Shown: positions 22,200 through 33,364 of the stretch, in pieces
Numbering within the stretch: position 1 is the stretch's first letter
Layout of the letters: each line of letters begins with the position of its first letter
Source: Solenopsis invicta
Taxonomy: Eukaryota; Arthropoda; Insecta; Hymenoptera; Formicidae
Length of the DNA: 64,000 nucleotides
NCBI RefSeq assembly: GCF_016802725.1
Contig: NC_052679.1
Location: forward strand, 12,629,463 to 12,693,462
Direction of reading: 5' to 3'
Translations under genes and position numbers: made by a program
The notes under the pieces: generated by a model
Databases searched by the model: none
What the model was told of the DNA's origin: nothing
Seen by the model: only the letters and a program-made list of their open reading frames with translations

Positions 22200-23720
22200 T
22201 ATTTAGTTTCACACATTTGTCAATAAATCAGCTAACTGTCGTTTCGTATCAATATACCTTACACAAACTTCTCCCGATTCATGACTCTTCGCAAATAAAG
22301 TTATATCGAACATAATATGTTTCTTACGTTTATGGAACATGTGATTTTCGGTCAATGCTATCGCACTTTGATTATCACAATACAAATAAGGTTGCCCCTT
22401 AAAACCAATGAGTTCTCTAAATAATGTCTTTAACCATTTAACATACTTTGCTTCCTCACTTGCTGCGACGTACTCGGCCTCCGTAGTTGATAACGTTACA
22501 TTACTTTGATGTCTGCTCGATCAAACGATTGCTCCACCGGCATATATGCTTACCACACCCGTTGTAGACCGACCAGTCTTCCAATCTCCAGCAAAGTCAG
22601 CATCTGAGTATGTCTCAAAATCCTTTTGACAGTTCGGCTTAAAAAACAGACCAAAATTTGCAGTTTCTTGTAAATAACGGAAAATGTACTGAACTCTGCG
22701 CCAGTCAGCCACACTCGGTTTTGAGACTGAACATGCAACCACTCCGACCGAAAAAGCAATGTCTGGCCTCGTCGCTATTGCCAAGTATTGTAAGCATCTA
22801 ACTGCTTCACGATAGAGTGTTTCCTCATTTAGATCAGGACTATCTTCATTCTTGTCAACTGCCTTTATTGGAACAGCTGCTGGAATTGCTTTTGCATTCC
22901 AAACCTTTTAATTATATTTTCAGTGTAAGCTGGTTGATTAATAAAAATTCCTTCTTCCAGTTACTTGATCTGAATTCCCAGAAACAAATCGAGTGAGCTT
23001 GTTGTAATGCTGAATTCTTCTTTCAATGATATAATAAGGCCATCAATCTCATTGTCATCAGATTCACCGATTAGACATGATCAACATATAATGTCACAAA
23101 CAGATGCTTCCCATCATAATCACGAATAAATAGACATGGATGAGCATCACTGATATGAAAACCCTTCAAACAAATAAACTCAACAAAGCGATTGTTCCAG
23201 CATCTTGATGCCTGCTTCAATCCGTATAACGATTTTCTGAGTCTACATACTCGATTACTTCCATCTTCGAATCCCTCAGGTTGATGCATATACAGCTCTT
23301 TATCAATTTTACCGTACAGGAAGGCTGTTTTGACGTAATTTCAATTTCTGAGTAGCTGCCACACTCAATACTGTCCTGATGAAAAGGGTTCCGATAGCGC
23401 ACATCCCGATAGCCCACCAACTAATCATCTTGAATTAACCCAACCTACGGAAAATCTCTAGGCATCTGCCATTGTGAGTGGTTTGTGTGCTATCGGGATG
23501 TGCGCTATTGGGACCCGCTGGTCTTGATGGTATCGTGACGTGCTACCGGTGAAAAAAGTTCATTGTAATCTATACCGGCCTTCTGTGTGAATTCTCGGAC
23601 CACCAAACGAGCTCTCGCTCTATATATAGTTCCATCAACTTTGGTCTTTATACAATAAACTCCGATTAGTTAAGACTTGTTTATGTTTCGGTAATTCATA
23701 TAACTCCCATGTTTCATTTT
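22200..23720 (-). pseudogene. Copia 1 reverse transcriptase and RNase H, disrupted
   Basis: Reading on the minus strand, EFTQKAGIDYNELFSPVARH (about 23530-23595) is the fingers/palm entry of Copia reverse transcriptase. LRKSLYGLKQASRCWN (about 23195-23245) and LFVTLYVDHV (about 23071-23100) follow. The catalytic YVDD box reads YVDH, so the second Asp is lost. RNase H follows with RPDIAFSVGVVAC and TYSDADFAGDWKTGRST (about 22590-22780). Its end near 22260-22400 includes YCDNQSAIALTENHMFHKR. Several frameshifts and a 132-bp MITE interrupt the gene. Confidence 0.85.
23386..23517. mobile_element. 132-bp MITE within Copia 1 reverse transcriptase
   Basis: The ends GGGTTCCGATAGCGCACATC and (inverted) GGGTCCCAATAGCGCACATC are inverted repeats of about 27 bp, both containing ATCCCGATAG. 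It interrupts the Copia 1 reverse transcriptase between the entry motif and the LYGLKQ block. The target duplication is not evident. Confidence 0.75.
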
Positions 23721-23839
23721 CCGTATGCGATTTCATTTCTTCCATCATTTCTTCCGTCATTGCTGCTCTCCACATTCTTGCATCTTTCGAGTGGATTGCC
23801 TCTGTATAGAAATTTGGAGTATGCTAGCAGAAAATGCAT

Positions 23840-24903
23840 AGTGGCATACATAATCTTTCAAATATGCAGGTGCACGACGATCTCTTTGTGGACGTGTTCC
23901 TTTTTCCACTTCTATGTCTTCCGTGCTGACATCGCATTCTGATGCCTGATTGTCTTCTGCCGTTGGTTTCGTTGATTCTGGGATTATTGTCCTAGGAGTT
24001 GTAGTTTCTGCTTCCTCTAATTCCTTCCGTTCCAGTGGTACAAGTTCAAATGATCTTTCTAGCTCAAATGTTACATTATAGAAACGTACAATATCACGTC
24101 TTCCCATATCCCAGATGCGATATCCATTACAGTCTTCATAACCAACGAGAAGACCAAATCTCGACTTTGAACTAAATTTACCATTACGCATATTATTTGG
24201 TAATAGATACCAAACTTTTGTTCCAAAAATACGCAAACGTGACGTTTTGAAGGAAATTGCTTCACCTGTCCATAATTCTTGTGGGGTTTTTCCTTTGATT
24301 GGCATTGGGGCAGTGTAATTCAAGACGTATATCGCCGTGTTGCAAGCCTCCGCCCATAACTTAATTGGTAAAGACTTGTGATGAACTATAGAACGTGCTA
24401 CCTTAATGACAATCCTATTTTCACGCTCCGCTGCTCCATTTTGCTGCGGTGTATCCGTCATTGATGTACGCATTGTCACTCCATGTTTCCGTAAAATAGT
24501 TTTAAGTTTTGAATTAACAAATTCAGTACCTGAATCACTCATAAGTGTCTTCACACGATGCCCCGCCGTTTTCGCTTCATTTAGAAATGTCTCAATATAT
24601 TCAGGAGTTTCATCCTTGGATTTTAAACAAAATAATCGACGAAATTTCTTATAAGTCTTTCAGTATCAGTACAAATCGTGATCCACCCAATGACAACTCG
24701 CTTATTGGTCCAACAAGGTCCGCATTGATCTGCTCTCCTGATTTTGTTGCACACATCTCACGTGACTTATGACTCTTGCGTTTCATCTTTTCTTTAACGC
24801 AACCTTTATAGAATTCTTCTATCGATTCAATTTTAATCCCTCGAGCCTTTAGAAATTCTGCAACGTGCCGTATGTTCTGATGTGCCAATCGTTCATGCAT
24901 CAC
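23840..24903 (-). pseudogene. Copia 1 integrase with pre-integrase zinc-binding region
   Basis: On the minus strand, MMHERLAHQNIRHVAEF (24903) is the His-His half of the pre-integrase domain. The second half ends with a single Cys (YKGCVKEKMKR). The core shows NADLVGPI (first Asp, about 24730), MSDSGTEFVNSKL (second Asp, about 24540) and QQNGAAERENR (Glu, about 24430). WAEACNTAIYVLN and FGTKVWYLLP, standard downstream blocks, follow. A proline/acidic linker ends with RPQRDRRAPAYLKDYVC. A frameshift around 24600-24660 separates the first Asp from the rest. The core otherwise keeps its catalytic residues. Confidence 0.9.
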
Positions 24904-25159
24904 CTATAAAGATTGAGTGGGAGTAGTTAAATAAACACATGCAGACTTTTGTGATTTCTTCAGACGGAAATTCAGCAACCATAGTTGACTATCCGTTTTC
25001 CTGTAGCAATTACTTTTCCATTTTACAGTAACTTACATCCTCCTTGGGCGCTAAGTACTGCGTCAATTTCATGTTTGTTAAATTGGCTAATCGAGAATAA
25101 TGAACATTCAAGTCTTAGAACATATCAAACATCTTTGAGACAACACTCGCTCCATCTGC

Positions 25160-25321
25160 CCTCAAGCAGAACAGGGAGTCATCAGGACGTCAAAATGATG
25201 TCAAAGTGACTGCATAATGATCATTAAAAGTCACTTTTCAATCAATTACAATTCAGTTTGATGTCGTTTTGACACAATTGTGAATCACTTTGATGTCATT
25301 TTGACTTGTTGTTCTGTTTGG
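25160..25321. mobile_element. CCC-end element C, 162 bp, in Copia 1
   Basis: CCTCAAGCAGAACA at the left and (inverted) CCAAACAGAACAACAAG at the right are flanked by GC on both sides (25158-25159, 25322-25323). Removing the insert with one GC restores the Copia 1 frame across the junction (LVNG followed by RWSECCLKDV), which directly supports a 2-bp duplication. The interior consists of variants of TGATGTCATTTTGAC in both orientations. Confidence 0.75.
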
Positions 25322-25323
25322 GC

Positions 25324-26460
25324 CGTTAACTAATGTTTTAGCGAGAATTCGTCCAGTATCATATGCATGCATTTTGCTACCATTAGCACTCCGTATTACT
25401 TCCGGAATCTGAAACGATTTAAAAAGAACAAAGGCATCTTTATCATTAGTCATGTGATGTGAACAATCAGAATCAATCACCCATGGTACTAGTTCATTAT
25501 TATCATCATAACATGTTAACGCTGTTACGCTTGTACTATTTGAAGAACTTTCCGCATTACTATTGGCATTATTTGGTTTCTTACAATAAAATTTTATATG
25601 CCCAACTTCTCCACAATTATGATATTTTCCGTTGAATCTTCTGTTATTATTGTTATCGTTGTCCTTCCACCTTCTATTTTTTTCTGTGCTTCCACGACCA
25701 AATTTCAAAGGATTGCTTTTACCGTCATCATTTCCTTGGTCAGTACCTGTTGGTCGCTCCTTATTTCGCTTGTCACTGTTACATGCTTTGATGACGACTC
25801 AACATGCAATGCTGTAGATTCTCCTTCTTTCGTGTGCTTGATTCGTTCTTGCTCGTTACGAAGCCTTTCCATCAACAAATCAATGATGCGATTTCTCCCT
25901 AGTGTGGTTTCCCAGATTGATTTAGTTGTGTTAAATTCTGTTGGCAAAGTGTACAAAATACGACCCATTAAAATGCATTCGTCCATCGCATTCTTCCCTT
26001 TCTTGGTGAGTTCGTCTTTTATTTCGCTAAATAAACAATGCAGATTTCCAACATATGTTGTAACGCTTTCTTCAATATTGAATTCCAATGCGTGAAACTT
26101 AGCAAGCAGCTTATCTAACCTCTGGTAGCGGTGTCAAACATCTGATATAATTTTAACCAACCTTCTTTTGCTAGTGCTGGTTTAGTAACGTGGACACGAT
26201 GTTAAGTTTCTACCAAACTACCAAGATAAAATTTAGCTTGTGCATTATCTTTATCAAATTGTTCTACCTTAGCATTTACTTCCCTGCGCTCCTTGAGTGT
26301 TGCAGTCGGACTCACAACAGTACGTTCTCGGAAACCATCACAGATACTTAGCAAACCTTGCATCGTGAGAATCATTGTCATGTTCTCCTTCCATCTGTCC
26401 CAAATTCTTTGGTCCTTTCAGATGCGAGATCGCGCTAATTACATCGATCTTGATCGACAT
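25324..26460 (-). pseudogene. Copia 1 gag and protease
   Basis: On the minus strand a start at 26460 (MSIKIDVISAISHLKGP) begins gag. The nucleocapsid knuckle near 25600 reads CGEVGHIKFYC behind NGKYHN, so its first Cys is missing. Protease follows with WVIDSDCSHHMT near 25470. Relatives have D-S-G at this site. Here Gly is Asp (DSD), which probably inactivates the enzyme. A frame change at about 25706 separates gag from the knuckle, and a stop lies near 26340. Confidence 0.85.
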
Positions 26461-26612
26461 GCTTGTCTTCCTTGATTTCGTGTACGAATAAACGATCAGT
26501 GGCCAAAGCCTCGACTTGCTGTGTATAGCACGTGAGAACTAACCTTTCAAGGAGATCGTACCATAAGAGAAAACTTTCACACAATGCAAGCGATCCTGGG
26601 TCCATAACCTAT

Positions 26613-26802
26613 TCGGGGCACTGGGATACGCAGAGTCTTAAGACTAAAGTCTTTAGTGAAAAAAACTATTAGTTTATTATCAGTACATTACTGAATTGAG
26701 TCGATACAGAAACACCACGCACGGATAGAGAAAGAAAAACGAACGCGCGAGAAAAATGTATAAAGAGACAGTGGTAACGAGAGAAAAACAGTGATACCAA
26801 CA
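26613..26802 (-). repeat. Copia 1 5' LTR and primer-binding site
   Basis: On the minus strand TGTTGGTATCACTG begins the LTR at 26802. GGTTATGGACCCAGGATC follows at about 26595-26612 and resembles the Copia primer-binding site that reads GGTTATGGGCCCAGT in Copia 2. The inner LTR boundary is approximate because no second LTR is available for comparison. Confidence 0.55.
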
Positions 26803-27109
26803 ACTGACAATAAAAGATACCCACAAAGCACGTAATATTGCAGTGATATGACAGCAATATCACTTTTTCATTGCAATATTACAAATGAAATATTGCAGAA
26901 ATATCACGAAATATTATTGTGATATCACAGTAATATCAAAATGTCCGCGAAAACGCATCACAGTAATATTACTGTGATATTTCACAATATTTCTGTGATG
27001 TTTATGTGATATTTAAATGATATTGCAAGGAATTATTATTTTAATTATTTTAATTTCTTTTATTTTTATTGTTATTCTTATTTTCATATTGTTACATGTA
27101 ATATATATT

Positions 27110-27263
27110 AGACGTAGAAAAAATTAATTATATTTATTAAAACAGAATACAATAATGTAAACGTAATAAATGTTTAATTTACAAAAAATATCTCTTGTCT
27201 TTTTTCATTTTTGTTAAAAAAGATTTAATTTGAATTATAATTTTAATTTAGGTTCAAAATTAA
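27110..27263 (+). repeat. Repeat R3, copy 2, left part
   Basis: TTATTAAAACAGAATACAAT and the following GTAATAAATGTTTA block match 63390-63440 and, inverted, 10400-10450. The repeat stops at the TTAA used by the TTAA-1 insertion and resumes at 31586, giving an empty-site comparison from the other R3 copies. Confidence 0.75.
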
Positions 27264-28227
27264 CCCTTAAACACGTAAGTAGGTCTGAGAAACTCCATAT
27301 GAAGTTTTGAACGCTTGCTATATGAAAACGGAATGAGATAGGAGGTTCGGACCAAAACGTAAAAAAAGTTTGAAATCTCCTCTTTCAATTGATATAGTTA
27401 ATCAACTTTTTTGGTCAACTAGAATTCGAACGGCACGGCAGTAAAGTTTTGTTAGGGTCAATGCGATATGGTGTGTAAGAGAAACTTTTTTTGTGAGTAT
27501 TTTACATTAAAAAACTGGGCAAAATACGTTCGAACAGGTCAGTTTGTGGATGTTACTTGCATATACTCTGTCTAAAGTTGGAATAAAATGTTGTAAAAAA
27601 AAGAGTTTTTCCGAAATATATCATGAAACACATCAATTTTCAATTTTAGACACGATTTAATCAAAAATTCCTCATATTTGCCTTGTTACATAAGTACATT
27701 TTTTAATAGAAATGATATAATTTTTTTTTTTGAAAGTATGAATTTTTAGCTTTAAAAAGCCGTATTGTAAAGTTCTTTAAAGTTTTTTGTTGCAAAGATA
27801 TGATTTTTTTTTTTTAAGTGGATTTTTAGATGCCCAAAAATACCTCACGTTCTTCATGTTACATAATTAACTTTTCAAAAAAAATGACTTTGCCAAATTT
27901 TATTTTGAAAATGTGATTCTTTAGCTTTAAAACGCCGTATTTGAAAGTCTTTAAATGTTTGTTGTTGCGAAGATATGATTTTTTGAAGGACAAGTAGATT
28001 TTTGACCAATTTCTCATTTTTGCTTAATGGTTTTGCTTTTATAACTCCAATAAATTATTTGTTGGCAATGCCGATTATGTAGTCACACTTCTGAGGTTTT
28101 AAACTTTTGTTTTAAAAAAAAAATCGTAGAAAAATATTGATTGTAATCAAAATTATAGCTTCTCAAAGTTGAAAAAGTCTCTCAGACCCAAAAATGTGTT
28201 TCCGTATTTTACAGGATCGGTGTGTTT

Positions 28228-29721
28228 CAGCGGGTGGCGGACCAGTTGTTCCCCACTCGCGGGAGGGACATACCAGCTAGGTCCGGTCCCCCTCCGGGTT
28301 GGTCGGAGGAACTGGGGGTGAGAGACCACGAGCTCGAGGAAGCCTTCGCCCGAATAAGAAGTAAGGGCAGAGCTCGAGCGCCCGGCCCAGACGGAGTCTT
28401 TGGCAAAGTCTGGGTCCGGGCCGCATCAGTGGTGGGTGAGGACCTCAAAAGGGTCCTCACCCAGTGTTTCAAGGAAGGCGTTTTTCCCAAGAGGTGGAAG
28501 AGGGCCCGACTTGTCCTACTGAGGAAAGTAGGCAAGCCAGCGGAGGACCCCTCCGCGTACAGGCCCCTCTGCATGCTGGATGATGCGGGCAAGATACACG
28601 AGCGTGTGATTGCCAATCGCATCATCTGGCATATGTCCCGGATAGGTCCCGACCTATCCCCCGGCCAGTTCGGATTCCGCGAGGAGCGCTCAACGATAGA
28701 TGCGATCCAGCACGTTCGCGCCCTCGTGGTGTCTATGTCGGGGGAGGGAAGAGTGGCGTTGGCGGTGTCGTTAGACATCACTAACGCCTTTAATACCGTC
28801 CCGTGGGGTAAGGTAGTGGCGGCCCTGGTCGAGTACTACGGTCTGCCGCCCTACCTTGTCGAGACGGTAAGGGATTATTTCCGGGACAGAACGCTGGAGT
28901 ACACCGACAAGGAAGGACTCCAGCAGCGGAGGGGCATGACGTGCGGCGTCCCACAGGGGTCGGTTCTTGGCCCCCTGCTGTGGGATGCTGTGTACGACGT
29001 CGTCCTCCGCACGGCCCTCCCCCCTGGCTGCCACACGGTGTGTTGCGCCGACGATACGTTGGTGGTGGCTGGGAGCACCTCCTGGGAAGAGGCGATCGCC
29101 AGAGCGAATTGGGCGGTGGCGTGCGCTGTCGGCGCTATCGAGGACTTGGGGCTGAGGGTGGCCCCACATAAAACGGAAGCCATCTTCTTTCACGATGGCT
29201 CCCGGGAGCCCCCTCCACAGGCCTCAGTCCTCGTGGGACGGACACATATCCAGGTGGGGACAATCCTTAAATACCTGGGGTTGATCCTGGACGGCCGGTG
29301 GGGCTTCGTCAAGCACTTCGACGACCTAGCCCTACGGTTGGGAAAGAGGGCCAATGCCCTCAGAGGTCTTATGCCCAACCTCCGGGGCCCGGGTATAGGT
29401 GCGAGATGCGCGTACATGCATGCTGTCATGTCCGGGGCGCTATACGGCGCTCCGGTCTGGTGCGGGTTGATGGCGGCCAGCAGCAAGATCAGAAAACACT
29501 TGCACTCTGTGCAAAGGCTGCTGGCCCTATGCATTGCGCGCGCATATCGCACCTCTCCTAACGACGCCTTAATGGTCCTGGCGGGAGTGCCGCCAGCGGA
29601 GCTTCTGGCAACGGCCCGAGCTACTCTCTACGCTCGGGTCAAAGCCTCCCGCCTACGGGACAATGTCATCGCCCCGAGGATCATGGCGTCATGGAGAGAG
29701 AGAGAGCCCGTCGGCGGGTGA
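28228..29721 (+). pseudogene. R1-like LINE reverse transcriptase (ORF2, part 1)
   Basis: About 498 codons of a non-LTR reverse transcriptase, open from the truncation point; no genuine start codon is present, and the first codons come from the target duplication. Motifs in order: APGPDGVFGKVW, PSAYRPLCMLDDAGKIHERV, GQFGFREERST, VSLDITNAFNTVPW (first Asp, residue about 184), GVPQGSVLGPLLW (about 241), CCADDTLVV (catalytic Asp pair, about 275) and LKYLGLILDGRW. All polymerase residues are intact, and similarity is to the R1 clade of insects. The frame ends prematurely at 29721, just after a (GA) run at 29693-29705 where the true frame shifts. Confidence 0.93.
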
Positions 29722-30473
29722 TTGAGGAGTGGCGAGACCACCTCGTCCAAAACCCGCCGACAGTGGGCACCCAGGTCCTGGAGGCCGTCCTCCCCCACCT
29801 GGAGGAGTGGTTAGACCGCCCATGGGGCGGTCTATCATATAGGATGACGCAGGTGCTCACTGGACATGGTTGTTTCAGGGAGTACCTGTGTCGAATCCAA
29901 AAAGAGCCGACCACGTGTTGCCACCACTGCGAGGCGGAGGTGGACTTTGCGCAGCACACGCTGGAGCATTACCCAGCATGGGACGAGCTGCGCAGAGTCC
30001 TCATTGAGGAAGTCGGGGAAGACCTCTCGCTGAGGGCTGTCGTTGCCAAGATGGTCCTCAGGGAGAGCTGTTGGAAGGCGGTCGCCTCCTTCTGCGAACA
30101 GGTTATGTTCCAGAAGGAGGCGGCCGAGACTGCCAGAGAAAGGCAACGAGGAGGAAGACCCGGTGGGGGCGCAAGGCGACGACGTCGCCGACCCAACTCC
30201 CGGGGGAATGGTGGAGGCGGGGATCCCCACCCTCCAAGAGATCGACCGGGCCCCCCCGATGGCGGGGGTCCCCGCAGGAAGCGGAGAAGAATCGCCGGCG
30301 CTCAACCCCCCTCCCTCCAAACCATCGAAGAGGAGGGGGATAGCGACGGCGACCTCCCTAACAGGAAGGACGAACCTCCTGCCTCCCCTGCCGAAGGCCC
30401 TGCATACGGGACCCGAAGCAGGGCGAGGCAGCTCCTACCAAATACGGCTCCCGGCGAGGCTAACTCCCAGTGA
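29691..30473 (+). pseudogene. R1-like LINE ORF2 C-terminal part, in a shifted frame
   Basis: This frame overlaps the previous one at the GA run and continues the same protein: VIEEWRDHLVQNP, then PWGGLSYRMTQVLTGHGCF, a conserved R1-clade block before the zinc knuckle. The knuckle reads CCHHCEAEVDFAQHTLEHYP, with Tyr where R1 relatives usually have the last Cys (HTLxxCPAW), a likely G-to-A change. A basic, low-complexity tail (GGARRRRRRPNSRG, PRRKRRR) follows and the frame ends with TGA at 30471-30473. A change in GA repeat number would explain the frameshift. Confidence 0.85.
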
Positions 30474-31013
30474 CATCGGGGGGAGGGTTCCTTCCTACTT
30501 TTGTTAGGGGAGGTAACCCTCCCAACCTCGCCGGGGAGAGGGGAGTGGGGCAAGTGCCCCCTCTCCATGAGCGTCAGGGAGCTCGCGCCAAGTTTGGCGC
30601 AGCTAGGCCCGAGAATCATCCGGCGGGGGCCGGACCCCCGGGCCTGTACCCCCAACACCAACAGGGGAAGAGGCGGGAGAGGGACGGTGTCCCTCTCCCC
30701 CGACCTAGGGCAGACTAGGCCCTAAAGCACTGCCAGGGGTGCCTACCGCTAAGGCGCCCCCTGGCGAGACGAGTCGGCTGTCAACTGGCCGACTAGGTCC
30801 GGGGGGCTCCGGAAGTATACTGCACGCGTTCCCGGAGCCCCCCAGTTATGGACCAGGGCAGGACACCCGAAGAGGTTTTAGTGGGTATGTCCCCGTTGAC
30901 ATGTCGTCGGCGGGGAAGAGCCCCACATAACCGCCAGGCCTCCCCCGAGGCCTGGGGTATGCGGTAACGCATTTCCTCTCCGTAAACAAAAAAAAAAGGA
31001 TCGGTGTGTTTAA

Positions 31014-31578
31014 GAGGATGCTAAAGTAACAGAAGAACTTCCTCGACGTCGGTCCTACAGATCACTGCAGATTATTTTTTGAGCAAGACCAGGCTATTGC
31101 TCTTTGTCCATTGCATAGATCTGTCTTTGTTTTTTGATTATTTCACCATCTGCGAAAAGTCCTATCAATTACTGTTGGGCTCCATATTGCTCTGTTTATA
31201 ACAGTTCAGCTTTGCTGAGCAAAATATGCGCGTGGTAAAAGCACATTAGCGTATCTTTTTTGTTAGGCGTTCAATCGTAATTTCGCAAGGTCAGTGTTAT
31301 TCGTGCATGTTTTCTGAAGGGTGCTCTACTATTATTTTGTACGCATGAGCTACACAACTTCTGTATTAAGGTAAAGTTAACCTCAGGTGACAACTATACG
31401 AGTGAATTTTTAATGATTTATTAAATTTTTGTTCGATTTTCTTATAAAATTGACCTGAGCACCCTTTCTTTTTACGCGTATTTTAATTCTAAAAAAAGTT
31501 TTTGTGATTCTGTAAAGCCAATCCAAAGATATTTAATGCACTGTAAATGTCGGTAATTCGTGGTACTTTAGCATCCTC
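31014..31578 (+). mobile_element. TTAA-2 MITE, copy 1 (565 bp)
   Basis: A perfect 15-bp inverted repeat, GAGGATGCTAAAGTA, forms both ends. TTAA flanks at 31010-31013 and 31579-31582. It inserted into the right terminal repeat of the TTAA-1 element. The subterminal block CTCGACGTCGGTCCTACAGA matches, inverted, the MITE at 50979-51554. No coding capacity. Confidence 0.9.
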
Positions 31579-31585
31579 TTAAGGG

Positions 31586-31900
31586 TTAAATAACACAATA
31601 CAAAATATTATTTACATTTAAAAATATAAAATTTTATGTGGAACAACGTTCCACACGCACATCACATTGGGAAAAGAATCAGAACGAGTATTCATCTCCA
31701 AATTACAACAAGCAACAATTTTCCTTAAAATCTCACTGAAGTGTGAGCTAGCGAGTCGGCCGCGGTGGCGTCTAGATATAACACCTGTGGCTGCACTTGA
31801 CTTACGAGAAGGTCTCCAGCGGCGCGACCACCTAGCGATGGTGTCAGCACTCACTTGTTTGCGTGGAGTCTTATACACACGGCGGGACCGCATAGCGGCT
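31586..31900 (+). repeat. Repeat R3, copy 2, right part
   Basis: AAAAATATAAAATTTTATGT followed by a CGAGTATTC block and the GC-rich GGCCGCGGTGGCGTCTAGAT block continue R3 after the TTAA-1 insertion, matching 63540-63770. Past about 31900 similarity fades in a further GC-rich stretch to about 31955. The open frames across it are not conserved in the other R3 copies. Confidence 0.7.
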
Positions 31901-31955
31901 GTGCACGCGCTTGCTTGTTTTACCGTGTTGTGACGGTCGGTGACCGAGCCGCAAT

Positions 31956-32784
31956 GTTATATACATACATATAATTAATTAACATTGTAAAACACCTAAT
32001 TAATGATGGAATATATATAATCATATTTTTTGATAAAGTTAAAAAAAAGTTAAATCTAAAGAAAAATTTGTTGGAAATTTAATATTTTAATTAACTTGAA
32101 AAACCTTTTACTGTAGTGTATAATAGTCTAATCAATATTAATGAATAAACTATTTTACAAAATAATGTACCAAGCAGTAAATATTAAACGACGTAAAAAT
32201 GTATATTTTTTCAAAAACTTCTAAATATACGTTAAAATATTTATCGCCAAGTGAATAATAAATGTGTATTGACTAAACTTTTTGTAAACATTTTCTTTAA
32301 AAAAATTCCTCATAATGAAAATTTTTAAATTAAAATCGGTTTTTGTGCTCCTGTAAAAATTATAAATAGCAATAAGACAAATACAAATGTTTTTCTGTAA
32401 TTTTTTAATAAAATCATTATTGATCGAGTTGTAAAGCAATAATTAAATTGATAGATTACATAGAATAGCGTACATTATAGTTTATATATACAGTTTAAGG
32501 GATAAACTAAGTAAATATCTAAATAACTAAGTAAATATTTAACTAAGTAAATATCTAAACTAATAATAAAGTTAATTAATTTTTTTCCCTTAACTTTCAC
32601 TTTTATTCCACGAAAAGGCAAAGACATAATTATTTTATTTGTAAGTTGATTTCTTCTATAGGATATCAAAATTACCAAGAATATTATGGATATTGAAAAT
32701 ATCAAAATTAATCAAAGAGATAGTGACGTTGCATTAATAAGACATAATAAAAAAGTTATTTGACATTACTTTGTTCTTTGGAAT
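31956..32784. other. AT-rich core of element D
   Basis: Very AT-rich DNA with a few TAACTAAGTAAATATCTAA-type tandem words near 32505-32560. I see no supported gene. Confidence 0.4.
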
Positions 32785-32973
32785 TAAATATTGCAACAAT
32801 ATATTGCAATGATATCACTGGAATATTTTAATGTTATTATCACTGTGATCACTCAAAAATATCACAGTAATATTTTTGTGATATTTCTGTGATATTTCAC
32901 AGTAATATGTAATATTTCTGTGATATTGCAATATTTCTGTGATATCACAAAAATATTACGTGCTATGTGGGTA

Positions 32974-33364
32974 GCTATGACATTTGGTTGATATTCTTAA
33001 CAATCTCATTATTTTGTTTTATATAAATTATTTTTATTTACAAATAGCGCGCAAGAAACTTCTACGTATTTCTCATTTATGACGTCATAATTTCAATATG
33101 GCTACGATGACTACTCACATCACCCATAGGAACTGTACAAAGTTGACACACGAATTTCATGAAAAAAAATATTGCGTCTAGGTTTGCTTAAACTGAATGA
33201 AAGCAGTTCTTAGTGCTCAATAAAATTTTCCAAGTAAATTTATAAATCTTTACAAGATTCCCCCAAATCGCACGCCGCAACTTTGCTAAACTTAAAACAT
33301 AGCATTTTAAAAACCTCGAAATGTAATATCACCAAATTAATTTGCTAATTAATTTAATTATTTT
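32974..33364. other. Spacer between element D and Copia 2
   Basis: No recognisable feature. Confidence 0.4.

Larger units (their letters stand above)
22190..26802 (-). mobile_element. Copia retrotransposon 1, decayed, lacking a 3' LTR
   Basis: On the minus strand the order is LTR, primer-binding site, gag, protease, integrase, reverse transcriptase, RNase H, as in Ty1/Copia. The left-hand (3') LTR is not found next to 22190. Coding regions are broken by stops and frameshifts and by two small insertions (23386-23517 and 25160-25321). Retrotransposition capacity is lost. Confidence 0.85.
28228..30997 (+). mobile_element. R1-clade LINE, 5'-truncated, with poly(A) and 14-bp target duplication
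   Basis: GGATCGGTGTGTTT lies immediately before (28214-28227) and after (30998-31011) the insert. The 3' end is an A tract after CGTAAAC. The 5' part (ORF1, endonuclease and the beginning of the polymerase region) is missing, as expected for incomplete target-primed reverse transcription. Its GC-rich composition stands out against its surroundings. The 3' UTR (30477-30985) contains the GTTTTAGTGGGTATG block also seen in the dead-on-arrival copy at 4686-5267. Confidence 0.95.
27264..31585 (+). mobile_element. TTAA-1 element, copy split by a LINE and a MITE
   Basis: TTAA at 27260-27263 and 31586-31589 flanks CCCTTAAACACGTAAGTAGG at the left and the remnant TTAAGGG at the right. The left 950 bp are the inverse of 11312-12310. 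The right terminal repeat was cut twice: the R1-like LINE inserted within it, duplicating GGATCGGTGTGTTT, and the TTAA-2 MITE inserted at the TTAA beside it. Without them the element would be about 970 bp. Confidence 0.85.
26820..32971. mobile_element. CCC-end element D, TGTGATATCACA arms
   Basis: CCCACAAAGCACGTAATATT at the left and (inverted) CCCACATAGCACGTAATATT at the right are nearly identical and are each flanked by TA (26818-26819, 32972-32973). The left arm (26820-27010) and right arm (32785-32971) are composed of AATATTGC and TGTGATATCACA variants. The core has repeat R3, a TTAA-1 element, an R1-like LINE and a TTAA-2 MITE nested in one another, which accounts for its 6.15-kb size. 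Confidence 0.8.

Noticed and set aside
26820..27010. CRISPR-like or satellite array
   Set aside because: Words are degenerate and in both orientations without regular spacing or distinct spacers; they match the opposite arm of element D.
28227..28781. 184-codon minus-strand frame and other overlapping frames in the LINE
   Set aside because: They are antisense or out-of-frame shadows of the GC-rich reverse transcriptase.
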